NCBI GenBank assembly: GCA_012270975.1
Contig: JAAXHH010000006.1
Location: 49,009 to 113,008 of the forward strand
Length of the DNA: 64,000 bases
Reading direction: 5' to 3'
Source of the DNA: Candidatus Latescibacterota bacterium
GTDB lineage: Bacteria; JAAXHH01
The notes under the pieces were generated by a model that had not been told where the DNA came from, ran no database searches, and saw only the letters and a list, made by a program, of their open reading frames with translations. The position numbers were made by a program, and so were the translations under genes. Positions 40,129 through 49,814 of the stretch are shown piece by piece. Position 1 is the stretch's first letter. Each line of letters starts with the position of its first letter.

Positions 40129-40899
40129 CTAAAACGTAACGGCCAGACCGTTCTCCAGCACGGTATCCAGCCTGCTGACCCCTTCCGGCGGACGGCTGTC
40201 GTAACGCATGACGTAAGTAAGGGCCAGCACGAGTGGTCCGGCCAGGTCGATCTCGAGGTTGACTTCGCCAAGTATGCGAGTGTCGCCGATCGCATTCCAA
40301 AGGGGTTGGAAATAGACCGTGCACGTGGACACCATCCGGTCGTTGACGGCAATTCGAGAAGAAAGGTAGTGGCTCCACCGGACAACGGTTGACCTGCCGG
40401 GGTGCGCATCGTCCTCCGTCAGATCGCCCAGGCGTTCGTGCTCCAGGAACGCGGAGGCGCCTTCCCATAGCTGGAAGGCATCGGTTTCGACCAGGTGGAA
40501 TCGCAGTCCTCCGCCGGCCAGCGCGCGAGCGTCGAGCCGATAGGTCGTATCATAGTTATACTGCGTGAACGCTTCGAGACCGATCCGGCCGTGCAGCGGA
40601 TAGTGCTGCCGCAGGTGAATCAGTCCCTCATCGGCAAACCGCTCTCCCTGCTCCCATCCGAAATCGTTCCGGGCCAGGACGAAGGTGTTCACATTCGGAT
40701 GATTGAAGTCCAACCGTCCTTCCAATCCGATTTCCTTGAGATCCGTGTTGCCCGTATGCATCTCCAGGTTCAGGGCCAGGGCGCCGGAGAAACCCGTGGA
40801 GCCGGCATCCCGGCGCAGTGCTTCGATATTGACCTGGGCCGCTGCCTGCGCCGCCATAAAAATCAGGGCCAGGGATACCAGCAGTCTGAAGCAGATCAA
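40129..40899 (-). CDS. DUF481-like outer-membrane beta-barrel protein (TTG start proposed)
   Basis: Signal peptide LICFRLLVSLALIFMAAQAAAQ; alternating-strand sequence ALALNLEMHTGNTDLKEIGLEGRLDF; CAGGAGA upstream of TTG. Confidence 0.55.
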   Translation of the reverse strand: MICFRLLVSLALIFMAAQAAAQVNIEALRRDAGSTGFSGALALNLEMHTGNTDLKEIGLEGRLDFNHPNVNTFVLARNDFGWEQGERFADEGLIHLRQHYPLHGRIGLEAFTQYNYDTTYRLDARALAGGGLRFHLVETDAFQLWEGASAFLEHERLGDLTEDDAHPGRSTVVRWSHYLSSRIAVNDRMVSTCTVYFQPLWNAIGDTRILGEVNLEIDLAGPLVLALTYVMRYDSRPPEGVSRLDTVLENGLAVTF

Positions 40900-41028
40900 T
40901 TGAACTCTCCTGAAACGGATCGAAATACTTAGTTCTTGCCATACGGATACACGGCGGTTTTCATTGTCGTAATATACCTCAACCCTTACCGGTAATGAAA
41001 TGTTAAGTAGTCCGTGGAAAGGCGTATC

Positions 41029-42036
41029 ATGTCCGTCATACGAGTTGGCCTGATCGGCTACGGCGGTTGGACCCGGCTGGCGTTCGTGCCAGCCCTCCGG
41101 CAGCACGATCGTGTACGGATCGTGTCCGCCGCGGCGTTCAGCAAGGCTTCACAGGAACGTATTCGAGAGGAACTGGGGCCGGATGTAGAAGTTTACGGCG
41201 GCTTCGAGGCGTTGTTGAACGGTCCCGAGGTCGACGCCGTCATGATGGCTATACCCGATTCCATTCATGAAGCGGCCATGAACGCGGTCCTCGACGCCGG
41301 CGTCGCCGCCTACTACGAACCCCCGCTCGCTGACTGTCCCGACGGCATCCGAAAGATGCTGAACCGGCTGGTCGAAGCCGATCAGGTCACTCACGGCGAC
41401 CTCGAAATCGGCTTCGCCACCGTCGTGCATCGCGCCGCCGACCTGTTGCGGCAGGGCGCGATCGGGACGCTGCAGGCGGTACACCTGAAACTGCGGAGCG
41501 ACTGGGCAGGGTTCGGCGGCCCCGACCTGTGCCTTGCCCACCACCTGGGACCCTGGTACGTGGACGGCCTGAACAGCATTTTAGGCCGTTTGCCCGAACG
41601 CGTGCTCGTCATGGACGGTCATGGACAGACCGGCCGGCGCCAGTTCCACAGCCTGGCTCATTTCGACTATGGGGAACTTTGGGGTACGATTCACCTCAAC
41701 ATCAACTCCGTTGACAAGCTGGAAACCACGATCGAGGTGACGGGCGACGAAGGCGACTTGACCGTCGACTATTTCAAGAACACGATAAATCTGCTCATGA
41801 AGTCCCATTCCGAGGGTGAAGTGATCCGCGTCGAGCCCTCGATGCCGGTGGTTGGCGGCTGGCCCGGCGAGGCGGAGAGCGTTGCCGAGTTCCTGGAGAC
41901 GGTCGAGAAAGGCACGCCGAACCGTACCGACGGCCAGATGGCCGCACAGCTCTATCTCACGGGGCTGGCCATAGAACGGTCGAGGGATTCCGGCGGCTGG
42001 GTGGAGATCGAGGACGCAGCCGGACTGGAATCGTAA
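41029..42036 (+). CDS. Gfo/Idh/MocA family oxidoreductase
   Basis: IRVGLIGYGGWTRLAFVPALRQHDRVRIVSAAAF; VYGGFEALLNGPEVDAVMMAIPDSIHEAAMNAVLDAGVAAYYEPPLA. Confidence 0.85.
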   Translation: MSVIRVGLIGYGGWTRLAFVPALRQHDRVRIVSAAAFSKASQERIREELGPDVEVYGGFEALLNGPEVDAVMMAIPDSIHEAAMNAVLDAGVAAYYEPPLADCPDGIRKMLNRLVEADQVTHGDLEIGFATVVHRAADLLRQGAIGTLQAVHLKLRSDWAGFGGPDLCLAHHLGPWYVDGLNSILGRLPERVLVMDGHGQTGRRQFHSLAHFDYGELWGTIHLNINSVDKLETTIEVTGDEGDLTVDYFKNTINLLMKSHSEGEVIRVEPSMPVVGGWPGEAESVAEFLETVEKGTPNRTDGQMAAQLYLTGLAIERSRDSGGWVEIEDAAGLES

Positions 42037-42069
42037 TCTGGAATGGTAACATAGAAACAGGAGGCAGGC

Positions 42070-42825
42070 ATGAGGGGAGTGAGAGTCGATCCGGAACGGC
42101 GCGAAACGCGGCTGCTCAGGCGGCACGTGCCGCTCGCGGGCGCGCGGGTCCTCGATATCGGCTGTGGAGACGGCCGGATGTCGAGCAGGGTCAGGGGATG
42201 GATACACTCGGTAGTCGGGGTCGACCTTGCCGGGCAGGATGTGCGCCGCGCCCATGCCCGGAAGCGGTTGCATGATATCGCGCGGTTCGCCGTGGCCGAT
42301 GCGTCCCGCCTGCCCTTTCAGGACCGCAGTTTCGACCTAGCCCTGTTCTCCTGTTCCTTGTGATGAGTGCGACAGGAGGGCATGGGGCATGCCCTTTACG
42401 AAGCAAGTCGCGTGTTGAAGCCCGGTGGCTGTGTCGTCGATATACGTCCGTACTTCCCGGCAAGCCTGGGTAACCGGCGCCGGGCGAGACAGCAGGTCTA
42501 CTGCCTGGTGGAGGGCGAAACAACCCTGGCAGCTACGCTGGCCCGGGACTACGTCGATTTTCATTTCGCCGACCGGGTGGTGGCGGAGGCCGTCAAGGAC
42601 GGCAGCCTGGTCGTGGACTTTCATACGGATTTCGTATTCCGGTATTATATCGAAAGCCTGGAGTTGTTCGACGTGTGCAGGGCAATGTGGTGGGACAAGG
42701 CGCGCATTCCCGTCGCGGACAGGCGGCGCCTGGAACGGATCATGCGTCGCCATCCCGCGGCAACCATCAGGGTAGATACTCCGGTCCAACTCCGCGTACT
42801 GACAAGGTCCAACTCCACGTACTGA
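42070..42825 (+). pseudogene. Class I methyltransferase gene interrupted by two consecutive in-frame TGA codons
   Basis: LAGARVLDIGCGDGRMSSRVRGWIHSVVGVDLAGQDVRRA...RLPFQDRSFDLALFSCSL**VRQEGMGHALYEASRVLKPGGCVVDIRPYFP; both halves are in the same frame. Confidence 0.75.
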
Positions 42826-42828
42826 CGA
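42783..42828. repeat. 23-bp imperfect tandem duplication spanning the methyltransferase stop codon
   Basis: ggtccaactccgcgtactgacaa / ggtccaactccacgtactgacga. Confidence 0.88.
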
Positions 42829-42854
42829 AGGCGTAATCGAGAAGGTGTAATCTA
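42827..42854. repeat. 14-bp imperfect tandem duplication adjoining the previous repeat
   Basis: gaaggcgtaatcga / gaaggtgtaatcta. Confidence 0.8.
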
Positions 42855-42874
42855 ATTGAAGGGAGTTTCCAGCC

Positions 42875-43600
42875 ATGGTCCAGCCGACCTCGCTGAAACA
42901 GCGTATCCGCAACGGCGAAATCGTAAACGGCGTCGGGGTATCCATGGAGTCCGGCAGGGAGGACCTGGAACGGATTCTTCAGCAGGGCAGGGTCGATTTC
43001 TTCAACGTCGACTGCCAGCATGGCCCCCAGAGCGAGGATCGAATCGTTTCCTTCTGCGCATCCGCCGAAGCGCTGGGCGTGCCGGTGATCCTGCGCATAA
43101 AACACACCCGACACACCTACCTGATCGGAAATTACCTGGATCTGGGTCCCGCGGGCATCCTCGTCCCCGAAGTCAAGGAGGAAGCCACCGTGCGGGAGGC
43201 GGTCCACTTCTTTTACTACCCACAGTTCGGTGGAAGAAGCTGGGGCGGAAGCGCGCGCCACGGCATCGAGGATCGTTCCGATCGCCTCGAATACGCGGCC
43301 TGGTGGAATGCGACCGGCGTGCTGTGGCTTCAGCTCGAGTCGGTCGAAGCCGTCATCAACTGCCGGAAACTGGCCCTGGATGGCGTGGACGTCCTCACCT
43401 TCGGACCCAATGACCTGATGTTCGACATCGAACGCTATCGCCGTCCGCCCTTCCGGACCGTGGAAGATTGCGTCCGGCACGTCGCCCGCGAAATGGAAGG
43501 CACGCCGGTCGCCGTCAGCCTGGCGCTCCTGGATCCATCGGAACGGGAAAAGTATATCGACATGGGACTGACCGTGCTGCAGACGCCCATGGTGATCTGA
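42875..43600 (+). CDS. HpcH/HpaI aldolase/citrate lyase family protein
   Basis: LKQRIRNGEIVNGVGVSMESGREDLERILQQGRVDFFNVDCQHGPQS; GPAGILVPEVKEEATVREAV; VLWLQLESVEAV. Confidence 0.85.
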   Translation: MVQPTSLKQRIRNGEIVNGVGVSMESGREDLERILQQGRVDFFNVDCQHGPQSEDRIVSFCASAEALGVPVILRIKHTRHTYLIGNYLDLGPAGILVPEVKEEATVREAVHFFYYPQFGGRSWGGSARHGIEDRSDRLEYAAWWNATGVLWLQLESVEAVINCRKLALDGVDVLTFGPNDLMFDIERYRRPPFRTVEDCVRHVAREMEGTPVAVSLALLDPSEREKYIDMGLTVLQTPMVI

Positions 43601-43712
43601 CTCACACACGTTCGTTGTTAAACAATGCAATTCCTGAAAGGCGTCCAGTCCAACTTCGGATACACGGCAGGTCCATCCAACATATCGCCCGACGAACAGT
43701 AAAGGAATCCAG

Positions 43713-44714
43713 ATGAATCGTCCTCCGGAAACGTACATCCACGTCCAGGAAAGGGATCTGGTGGCTTTCACGACGGCCTGCTTCGAAAAGGTCGGCCTGT
43801 CCAACCACCATGCCGCGATCATCAGCCGCCTGCTGGTAAACTCCGATCTGCGCGGTGTTCGCAGCCACGGCGTTCGGGCGGCTTCGGGCTATACGCGGTC
43901 CTTCGTCGAGGGGCATCACAACCCCCGTCCCGATGTGCGGGTCATTGGCGAATCGCCCACTTCCGTCATCGTGGACGGTGATGGCACGCTTGGCTACTGG
44001 CCCATGGTCGAAGCGACGGAGAAGGCCATCGCCAAAGCCCGCGAAACCGGGCTGGGCATGGGACTGGCCCGGCACATCGGGCATTATGGATCGGCAGGCC
44101 ACTACACCCGAATGTGCATGGAGTCGGGTTGCATCGGGTTTTCTGTGCAAGGCTACCGAAACATGGGGGATGCCAGGGATCAGGACCCGAAACCGCAGAT
44201 CGGCTATTTCGGCAATCCACCCCTCTGCTTCGGCATTCCGGCGGGCGGCGAACCGCCCATTGTGCAGGACGTGGCTACGCGTATCCTGGCCGATTACCAG
44301 CATTCGCCGGAATTCGACGATCTGCTGTCCCGCATACCGGCCGCCTTCTTCAAGAGCATAGGATACGGGGCGGTCGCCACGGTAATGGGATGTGCGCTGG
44401 CCGGCGCCGCGCTGCCGGAGGCCGACGAAGTGCAGGCGCGATGGCCCGGCGCGAACCACGGGGGCATGGTATTGGCCGTACACATCGAAACCGTGATACC
44501 CGAAGGCGATTTTCGAGAGGAAGTCGATCGGTTCGTACGGGACGTAAGAGAAACCTATGAGCCCATGCCTGGATATGATGAGGCGTTGTTGCCCGGTGCG
44601 ATAGAAGAACGGCGCATGGACCTGCACAGGGAGCAGGGTATCCGGTTCGGCGAGATCGAACAGCGTACCGTACGGGAAATGGGCGAGCGTCTGGATGTGC
44701 CGCTGCCGTTTTAG
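43713..44714 (+). CDS. Ldh family (malate/L-lactate/ureidoglycolate-type) oxidoreductase
   Basis: NSDLRGVRSHGVRAASGYTRSFVEGHHNPRPDVRVI; DGDGTLGYWPMVEATEKAIAKARETGLGMGLARHIGHYGSAGHYTRM. Confidence 0.88.
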   Translation: MNRPPETYIHVQERDLVAFTTACFEKVGLSNHHAAIISRLLVNSDLRGVRSHGVRAASGYTRSFVEGHHNPRPDVRVIGESPTSVIVDGDGTLGYWPMVEATEKAIAKARETGLGMGLARHIGHYGSAGHYTRMCMESGCIGFSVQGYRNMGDARDQDPKPQIGYFGNPPLCFGIPAGGEPPIVQDVATRILADYQHSPEFDDLLSRIPAAFFKSIGYGAVATVMGCALAGAALPEADEVQARWPGANHGGMVLAVHIETVIPEGDFREEVDRFVRDVRETYEPMPGYDEALLPGAIEERRMDLHREQGIRFGEIEQRTVREMGERLDVPLPF

Positions 44715-44744
44715 GGCGAGCCTCTGGCTGGCCCTGCCGTTTTA
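44681..44744. repeat. 31-33 bp imperfect tandem duplication spanning the Ldh-family stop codon
   Basis: gggcgagcgtctggatgtgccgctgccgtttta / gggcgagcctctggctggccctgccgtttta. Confidence 0.88.
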
Positions 44745-44772
44745 ACGAATCAGAAAAAAGAAGGAGAATCCC

Positions 44773-45867
44773 GTGGCAAAGTACCGCGCAGGCCTCATCG
44801 GACTGGGCTGGATGGGGATGCTTTATGATCTCGCGGAAAGGACGGGCGTGTGGGACGTGGATGATATCGATCGCCCTACGCCGGAGCTGAATATCCACCG
44901 GCGTTTCCTTTACCACGAAAACCCGGGCACGGAGGGCCTGCCGTCAACCTATGCGGAAGCGCTCTGGGACCGTCCGGAAATTGCATTGGTCGCCGCGGCG
45001 GAGCGGGACGTAAAGAGGTTGCGCGCCTTTCGGGAACGGTACGGCGTAGTCGCCCTCTATGACGATGCCGGGGACATGCTGGCCATTGAACGACCGGATA
45101 TCGTTTCCGTCGCGACGAACACCAAACATCGCGCCGATCTCACCTGTCTCGCCGTACATCATGGCGCGAAAGGGATTTTCACCGAAAAACCCATGGCCCA
45201 TACGCTCGAGGAAGCGGACCGGATGGTACGGACCTGCGAGGAGGCCGGTGTGCCCTTGAGCTGCGGTGCGGTCACCACCACCCACCCGTCCTTCGGGCGC
45301 GCCAGTCAACTCATACGCGATGGTGCAATCGGCGATCTGGTGTCCATGGAAGCCTATGGTCCCTTCGCGCAGCATCAGAACTGGTCCTATTTCCTGGACA
45401 GCCCGCCCGCCTGGGTGATCGGGACGGGAGACCAGCCCCGCCGGGAGTCCGGCAGCGACGAGTTCGCGGGGCAGGGCATGATGGTGACCGAAAGCGGTCT
45501 CGTGGTGCATTTCCGCAAAGGCGCGCCGGGCGTACGGCTGCAGGGAAACAAGGGCGAGATGGCCTTCGATTTTCCTTCGGCGTGGCAGCGATGGGAGGTC
45601 ATGGAGGTCGAGGGCCGGTCCTACCGGGTCGAGTTGCCTTGGCCGGGGCCCCAGTTCGTACCCCCCTACGGCGGGGTGTATTCGCTGAACGACGTCATGG
45701 ATTGCCTGGCGGGGAAGCTGGACGAACCGAAGAATTCGGGCCGCAGGGTGGCCATGGCGCTGGAAGTGGAAATCGCCCTGAAACTCTCCTCGGCAAGGGG
45801 CGGCGTGCGTGTCGATTTGCCCCTGGAAGACCGTTCGCTGGGTCTCAACTACGACTGGTTCAGGTAG
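44773..45867 (+). CDS. Gfo/Idh/MocA family oxidoreductase
   Basis: YRAGLIGLGWMGMLYDLAER; IVSVATNTKHRADLTCLAVHHGAKGIFTEKPMAHTLEEADRMV (EKP motif). Confidence 0.92.
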   Translation: MAKYRAGLIGLGWMGMLYDLAERTGVWDVDDIDRPTPELNIHRRFLYHENPGTEGLPSTYAEALWDRPEIALVAAAERDVKRLRAFRERYGVVALYDDAGDMLAIERPDIVSVATNTKHRADLTCLAVHHGAKGIFTEKPMAHTLEEADRMVRTCEEAGVPLSCGAVTTTHPSFGRASQLIRDGAIGDLVSMEAYGPFAQHQNWSYFLDSPPAWVIGTGDQPRRESGSDEFAGQGMMVTESGLVVHFRKGAPGVRLQGNKGEMAFDFPSAWQRWEVMEVEGRSYRVELPWPGPQFVPPYGGVYSLNDVMDCLAGKLDEPKNSGRRVAMALEVEIALKLSSARGGVRVDLPLEDRSLGLNYDWFR

Positions 45868-45890
45868 GCGGATTCGGCCGGCCGGTCCAA

Positions 45891-45930
45891 CCCTGGTTCG
45901 ACGAGTTCAACCCTAGTTCGACGAGTCCAA
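45891..45930. repeat. 20-bp imperfect tandem duplication spanning the stop codon of the minus-strand aminotransferase
   Basis: ccctggttcgacgagttcaa / ccctagttcgacgagtccaa. Confidence 0.88.
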
Positions 45931-47091
45931 TCCTTCGCGCTGGATCCTGCGTATCCCCGACGTCAGGCGATCCAGGTCCTCCTCCGAATTGAAGACGTGG
46001 GTGGAAACCCGCGTACTTTCCGCCGCGAATTCGAGCGGGGAGACCAGCACTTTTTCATGCTGCTGCAGGCTCTCCGACAGGGGGCCGGCCTCCAGGCCGG
46101 GAACGTGGAAGGTGACGATTCCGGACGAATCGTCGTAGGACGGCGGCGTTTCCAGCACCAGTCCCGGTATTTCGAGTAAGGCAGCTTTCATCCGGTCCGT
46201 GTACGCCTCTATTCCGTCAAATACAGCCTCCCACCCGAGCCTTTCCCATATATCCAGGGCCTTGCCGAAACCGGCCTGGTCCGGCACGCTCCGCGTGGCG
46301 AACTCGAAACGCCGGGCCTCGTCATGTAGGTCCATATGGCCTTCCTGGTCGAAGGACTTCTGAGAATGGGACCCGATCCAGCTTGGCTTGAGCCATTCGA
46401 TCCGGTCCTTGCGGATGAACAGGCCCCCGGTACCCTGCGGCGCCATGGTGTACTTGTGTCCGCAGAAGCTGTAGAAGTCGCAGTCCAGCGCCCGCACGTC
46501 GATCGGTATGGCCCCGAAGGACTGCGCGCCGTCGTAGAGGACGGGCGTGTCTTTACCGTGGGCCAGGTCGCAGATCTCCCGGCCCGGCAGGCGCAGGCCG
46601 GTGCGTCTCGAAACGTGGCTGACGCTGACGAGCCGCGTGCGGTCGTCGATCAGACGGTCCATCTCTTCGAGCGTTCTGTCGAGGTCGTTGTACATCGGCG
46701 CGAACCGCAGTTCCACGTCGTACCGCCCGGTCAGGTTGTACCAGGTCAGCCGGTTACCCTGATGCTCGTGAATGGTGAGCAGTACGTTGTCGCCCGGCTT
46801 CCAGTCGATGCCGTTGGCCACGATGTTGATGCCGATTGTGGTGTTTTCCGTCATGACAATCTCTTCGGGCATGGCGTTGATGGTACGGGCGACCTTGCCC
46901 CGTATATCCTGCTTCAGTTCCTCAATCCGCTGGGCGACGAAGGGCAGAGCGGGACCCCGGCTCTGGAACTTCAGCCAGTGGACGACTTCATCGACAACGG
47001 GATTCAGTTTGGGAGAAAACCCGCTGGTCTGGAAATACGCGTATCCGTCCAGTTCGGGCAACATGGCGCGCACGTCTGCGGTCAGCGGCAT
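45913..47091 (-). CDS. Aminotransferase class V-fold PLP-dependent enzyme
   Basis: VMTENTTIGINIVANGIDWKPGDNVLLTIHEHQGNRLTWYN; VSVSHVSRRTGLRLPGREICDLA; LYDGAQSFGAIPIDVRALDCDFYSFCGHKYTMAPQGTGGLFIR (PLP Lys); start at ATG 47091. Confidence 0.9.
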   Translation of the reverse strand: MPLTADVRAMLPELDGYAYFQTSGFSPKLNPVVDEVVHWLKFQSRGPALPFVAQRIEELKQDIRGKVARTINAMPEEIVMTENTTIGINIVANGIDWKPGDNVLLTIHEHQGNRLTWYNLTGRYDVELRFAPMYNDLDRTLEEMDRLIDDRTRLVSVSHVSRRTGLRLPGREICDLAHGKDTPVLYDGAQSFGAIPIDVRALDCDFYSFCGHKYTMAPQGTGGLFIRKDRIEWLKPSWIGSHSQKSFDQEGHMDLHDEARRFEFATRSVPDQAGFGKALDIWERLGWEAVFDGIEAYTDRMKAALLEIPGLVLETPPSYDDSSGIVTFHVPGLEAGPLSESLQQHEKVLVSPLEFAAESTRVSTHVFNSEEDLDRLTSGIRRIQREGLDSSN

Positions 47092-47149
47092 GAAATTTGT
47101 TCCTTGTAGCTTCGGGTGGGTAATTCGTGGTCCGGTCTCGTACTGGCCG

Positions 47150-47185
47150 GCCTCATCCTCGTCGGCCTCATCCTCGTCGGCCTCC
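47150..47185. repeat. 15-bp tandem repeat (GGCCTCATCCTCGTC, 2.4 copies)
   Basis: ggcctcatcctcgtc x2 plus ggcctc. Confidence 0.9.
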
Positions 47186-47402
47186 TTCTGATTGATCTCC
47201 TCCTGGTCGGGATGGTCGATGTACATAGCGGCGTCCAGCCCCGATCGTCGTGAAATGGTAGGGCTGCTCAAGGGGCCTGTCAATTGAATTGGGCTTGACG
47301 CCGGTGTCCGCTGGGTTAATTTGCCCGCAACTCCTCGTACCATCTCGATCCAGGGCCGGATAACCCATGCCACGGAGCACCTGACGTGTGAGGAACCAAC
47401 AG

Positions 47403-48332
47403 ATGGCTCATGACGTCGTCGGCCTGGGATGCGCGTGCCTGGACTTCCTCAGTATCGTGCCCCACCTGCCGGACCAGGACGACCAGGTCTGGATGAGTGA
47501 CTCGACCCAGCAGGGCGGCGGGATGGTCTCCACCGCGCTGGTCACGCTTTCCAGGCTGGGGGTGTCCACCGCCTTCGCGGGCAAAGTCGGAAACGACATG
47601 GCGGGCCGCGCCGTGAAGGAGGAATTCGACCTGTATGGGGTCGACTCGGACCATTTGATCGTGGAGCCCGGTGAAACGACTCCCGTCAGCATGATTCTCG
47701 TCGATGAATCGACCGGGCAGCGCACCATCATGGCTGGTGGAACGACCGTGGAAATGTCTCCTTCGGGAGTACCTGCCGGAATGATCGCCGCAGCCAGGTA
47801 CCTGCATCTCGACACCACAGGCCGGCAGGCCGCATTGGCTGCCGCGGAAATCGCGCGCGACGCTGGCGTGCCCGTGGTCCTGGACGCGGACAGCCTGTCA
47901 CGCCCTCAGGACATCGAGGATCTGCTTCGGACGACGGACTACCTGATCGCTTCACGGGTGTTCGCCGAAGCGCTGACTGGACGGGCCGATCCGGCAGAAG
48001 CCGCAGAATCTCTGTCCGATTACGGATCGTCCGTCACGGTCGTAACGCTTGGAGAAGAAGGAAGTTACTCACTGGCAGGCAGCCGGTTTTTCCACACGCC
48101 GGCGTTCCCGGTGAAGGTCGTCGATACGACTGGTGCGGGCGACGTATTTCACGGTGCCTACACATTCGGGTTGCTGCAGGAGTGGAGTCTCGAAAAGACA
48201 GCGGTTTTCTCATCGGCCGTCGCGGCCCTGAGCTGCACCCGGCTCGGGGGACGAACCGGGATTCCGAACTTAAGCCACGCGATGGATTTCCTGCGGGAAC
48301 GTAGTACGGAGCACTTCAACGACGGGGAATAG
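47403..48332 (+). CDS. PfkB family carbohydrate kinase
   Basis: VVGLGCACLDFLSIVPHLPDQDDQVW; GGGMVSTALVTLSRLGVSTAFAGKVGNDMAG; VVDTTGAGDVFHGAYTFGLL. Confidence 0.95.
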   Translation: MAHDVVGLGCACLDFLSIVPHLPDQDDQVWMSDSTQQGGGMVSTALVTLSRLGVSTAFAGKVGNDMAGRAVKEEFDLYGVDSDHLIVEPGETTPVSMILVDESTGQRTIMAGGTTVEMSPSGVPAGMIAAARYLHLDTTGRQAALAAAEIARDAGVPVVLDADSLSRPQDIEDLLRTTDYLIASRVFAEALTGRADPAEAAESLSDYGSSVTVVTLGEEGSYSLAGSRFFHTPAFPVKVVDTTGAGDVFHGAYTFGLLQEWSLEKTAVFSSAVAALSCTRLGGRTGIPNLSHAMDFLRERSTEHFNDGE

Positions 48333-48377
48333 CTGCGTCGACGGCGGAATGTGATTCCACCAGTTTCCGGCCGGCAG

Positions 48378-49811
48378 CTACAGGATTTCCCTCAATACCT
48401 CGAGCAGACGATCGATCTCGGACGGCGTGTTGTAGAAGTGAGTGGACACGCGGACGAGATCATGGTATCTCCGTTGATCCCGGCTCAGGATTATGCCGGC
48501 CTTCCCTTCCAGGATTCCCCGCAGCAGACTGGTGTCCCAGCCCTCTACGCCGAAGGAGGTGATCCCCGGGCTCGACAGCGCATGGTCCCGGGAGGTCCCC
48601 AGGCTGACGCCCGGTATTTCGAGCAACTGCTCTTTTAGATAGTCGGACAACATCCGGTCGCGCGCGAAGATGGCATCCATCCCAATCGATTCGAGAAAGC
48701 TCAACGCCGTCTTGATAGCGGCCCTGACCGGTCGTTCGTAGGTGCCGTGGGGACCCACGTGGTACAGGCCCTGTTCGCGGTCGTCCCATGGTCCGTTCCC
48801 GCCCGACCCGGGCCAGAAGTTGTCCTGGAAACCCTCCCGAACGTATAAACAACCGGTACCCGATGGCGTCAGCGCCCACTTGTGCAGGCTCGTGGCGAAG
48901 AGATCGCATCCCATCTCATTCAGGTACACGGGGGTCATGCCGGGCGCCTGGGCACCGTCCACGGCCGAAATTATGCCTTTTTCGCGGGCCATGTCGCACA
49001 GTTCCCTGACCGGATAAAGCAGGCCGGGACCGCGGGTGACCTGGCAGAAGAAGATTACTTTCGTTTTGGGCGTCAATGCCTGTTCGAAGAGATCCACCAC
49101 TTCCTGCTTGTTCCCTGGTGGACTGGGAATCTGAACCTGGTTGACCCGGATGCCGTAACGCCGGGCCCGCAGCGCCCATGGCCGGGTGCCCGCGATGTGC
49201 TCGTCCGTGGTCATGAGCACCTCGTCTCCGGGTTCCATGCGAATGCCGTTCACGACGAATTGAAGTCCTTGCGTCGCATTCCGCGTCAGGACGATCTCCT
49301 TCTCGCCCGCTCCCAGAAAGCGGGCAACATGCTTTCGGCTTTCCTCCACTTCGTCCCACAGCTGAGACCTGCCTTCGCTGCCTGTTTCCGCAAGATACCT
49401 GTACCCGTCGTATACGGCCTGCGTCACCGGTTTCGGACACAGCCCGAGGGTCCCGTTGTTCAGGTAGATGGTATCCGGATTCAGATGAAACTGCGTACGG
49501 ACCTTCTCCCAGTATGCTTCGTCGTCGATCCTGGCGGGTGGACCGGGAGGCAGTGCTTCGTCTTTCTGCGCGAATGCATTTGTCGGGTCCCACAATGAGG
49601 TCGCCGCGACCCCGGCCGCCGCTGCGAGACTCCCTTTAAGGAAATCCCGCCGGCTGCCCTGTATCTCCGGAACCCGATGGTCCGGCGTCGAGCCGTCCGG
49701 TGATTCGACGTCCAGCGTCGTGCCGTCCGGCACCGTGCTGTTCAGCGGTACGCCGTCCTCTGACGTGTGGTCGGAATGGGCCTGGTGTGCTCGGTTTTTA
49801 TCACGGCTCAT
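48378..49811 (-). CDS. Aminotransferase class V-fold PLP-dependent enzyme with a Tat-like signal
   Basis: SRRDFLKGSLAAAAGVAATSLW (twin-arginine); IYLNNGTLGLCPKPVTQAVYDGY; VDGAQAPGMTPVYLNEMGCDLFATSLHKWALTPSGTGCLYVREG. Confidence 0.93.
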   Translation of the reverse strand: MSRDKNRAHQAHSDHTSEDGVPLNSTVPDGTTLDVESPDGSTPDHRVPEIQGSRRDFLKGSLAAAAGVAATSLWDPTNAFAQKDEALPPGPPARIDDEAYWEKVRTQFHLNPDTIYLNNGTLGLCPKPVTQAVYDGYRYLAETGSEGRSQLWDEVEESRKHVARFLGAGEKEIVLTRNATQGLQFVVNGIRMEPGDEVLMTTDEHIAGTRPWALRARRYGIRVNQVQIPSPPGNKQEVVDLFEQALTPKTKVIFFCQVTRGPGLLYPVRELCDMAREKGIISAVDGAQAPGMTPVYLNEMGCDLFATSLHKWALTPSGTGCLYVREGFQDNFWPGSGGNGPWDDREQGLYHVGPHGTYERPVRAAIKTALSFLESIGMDAIFARDRMLSDYLKEQLLEIPGVSLGTSRDHALSSPGITSFGVEGWDTSLLRGILEGKAGIILSRDQRRYHDLVRVSTHFYNTPSEIDRLLEVLREIL

Positions 49812-49814
49812 GCC

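Noticed and set aside
42361-42366. Selenocysteine recoding of the tandem TGA codons
   Set aside because: No recognisable SECIS-like hairpin was identified and two adjacent Sec residues in a methyltransferase would be extraordinary; nonsense mutation is simpler
47150-47185. CRISPR-like or VNTR array
   Set aside because: Only 2.4 copies of a 15-bp unit with no spacers; most consistent with slippage
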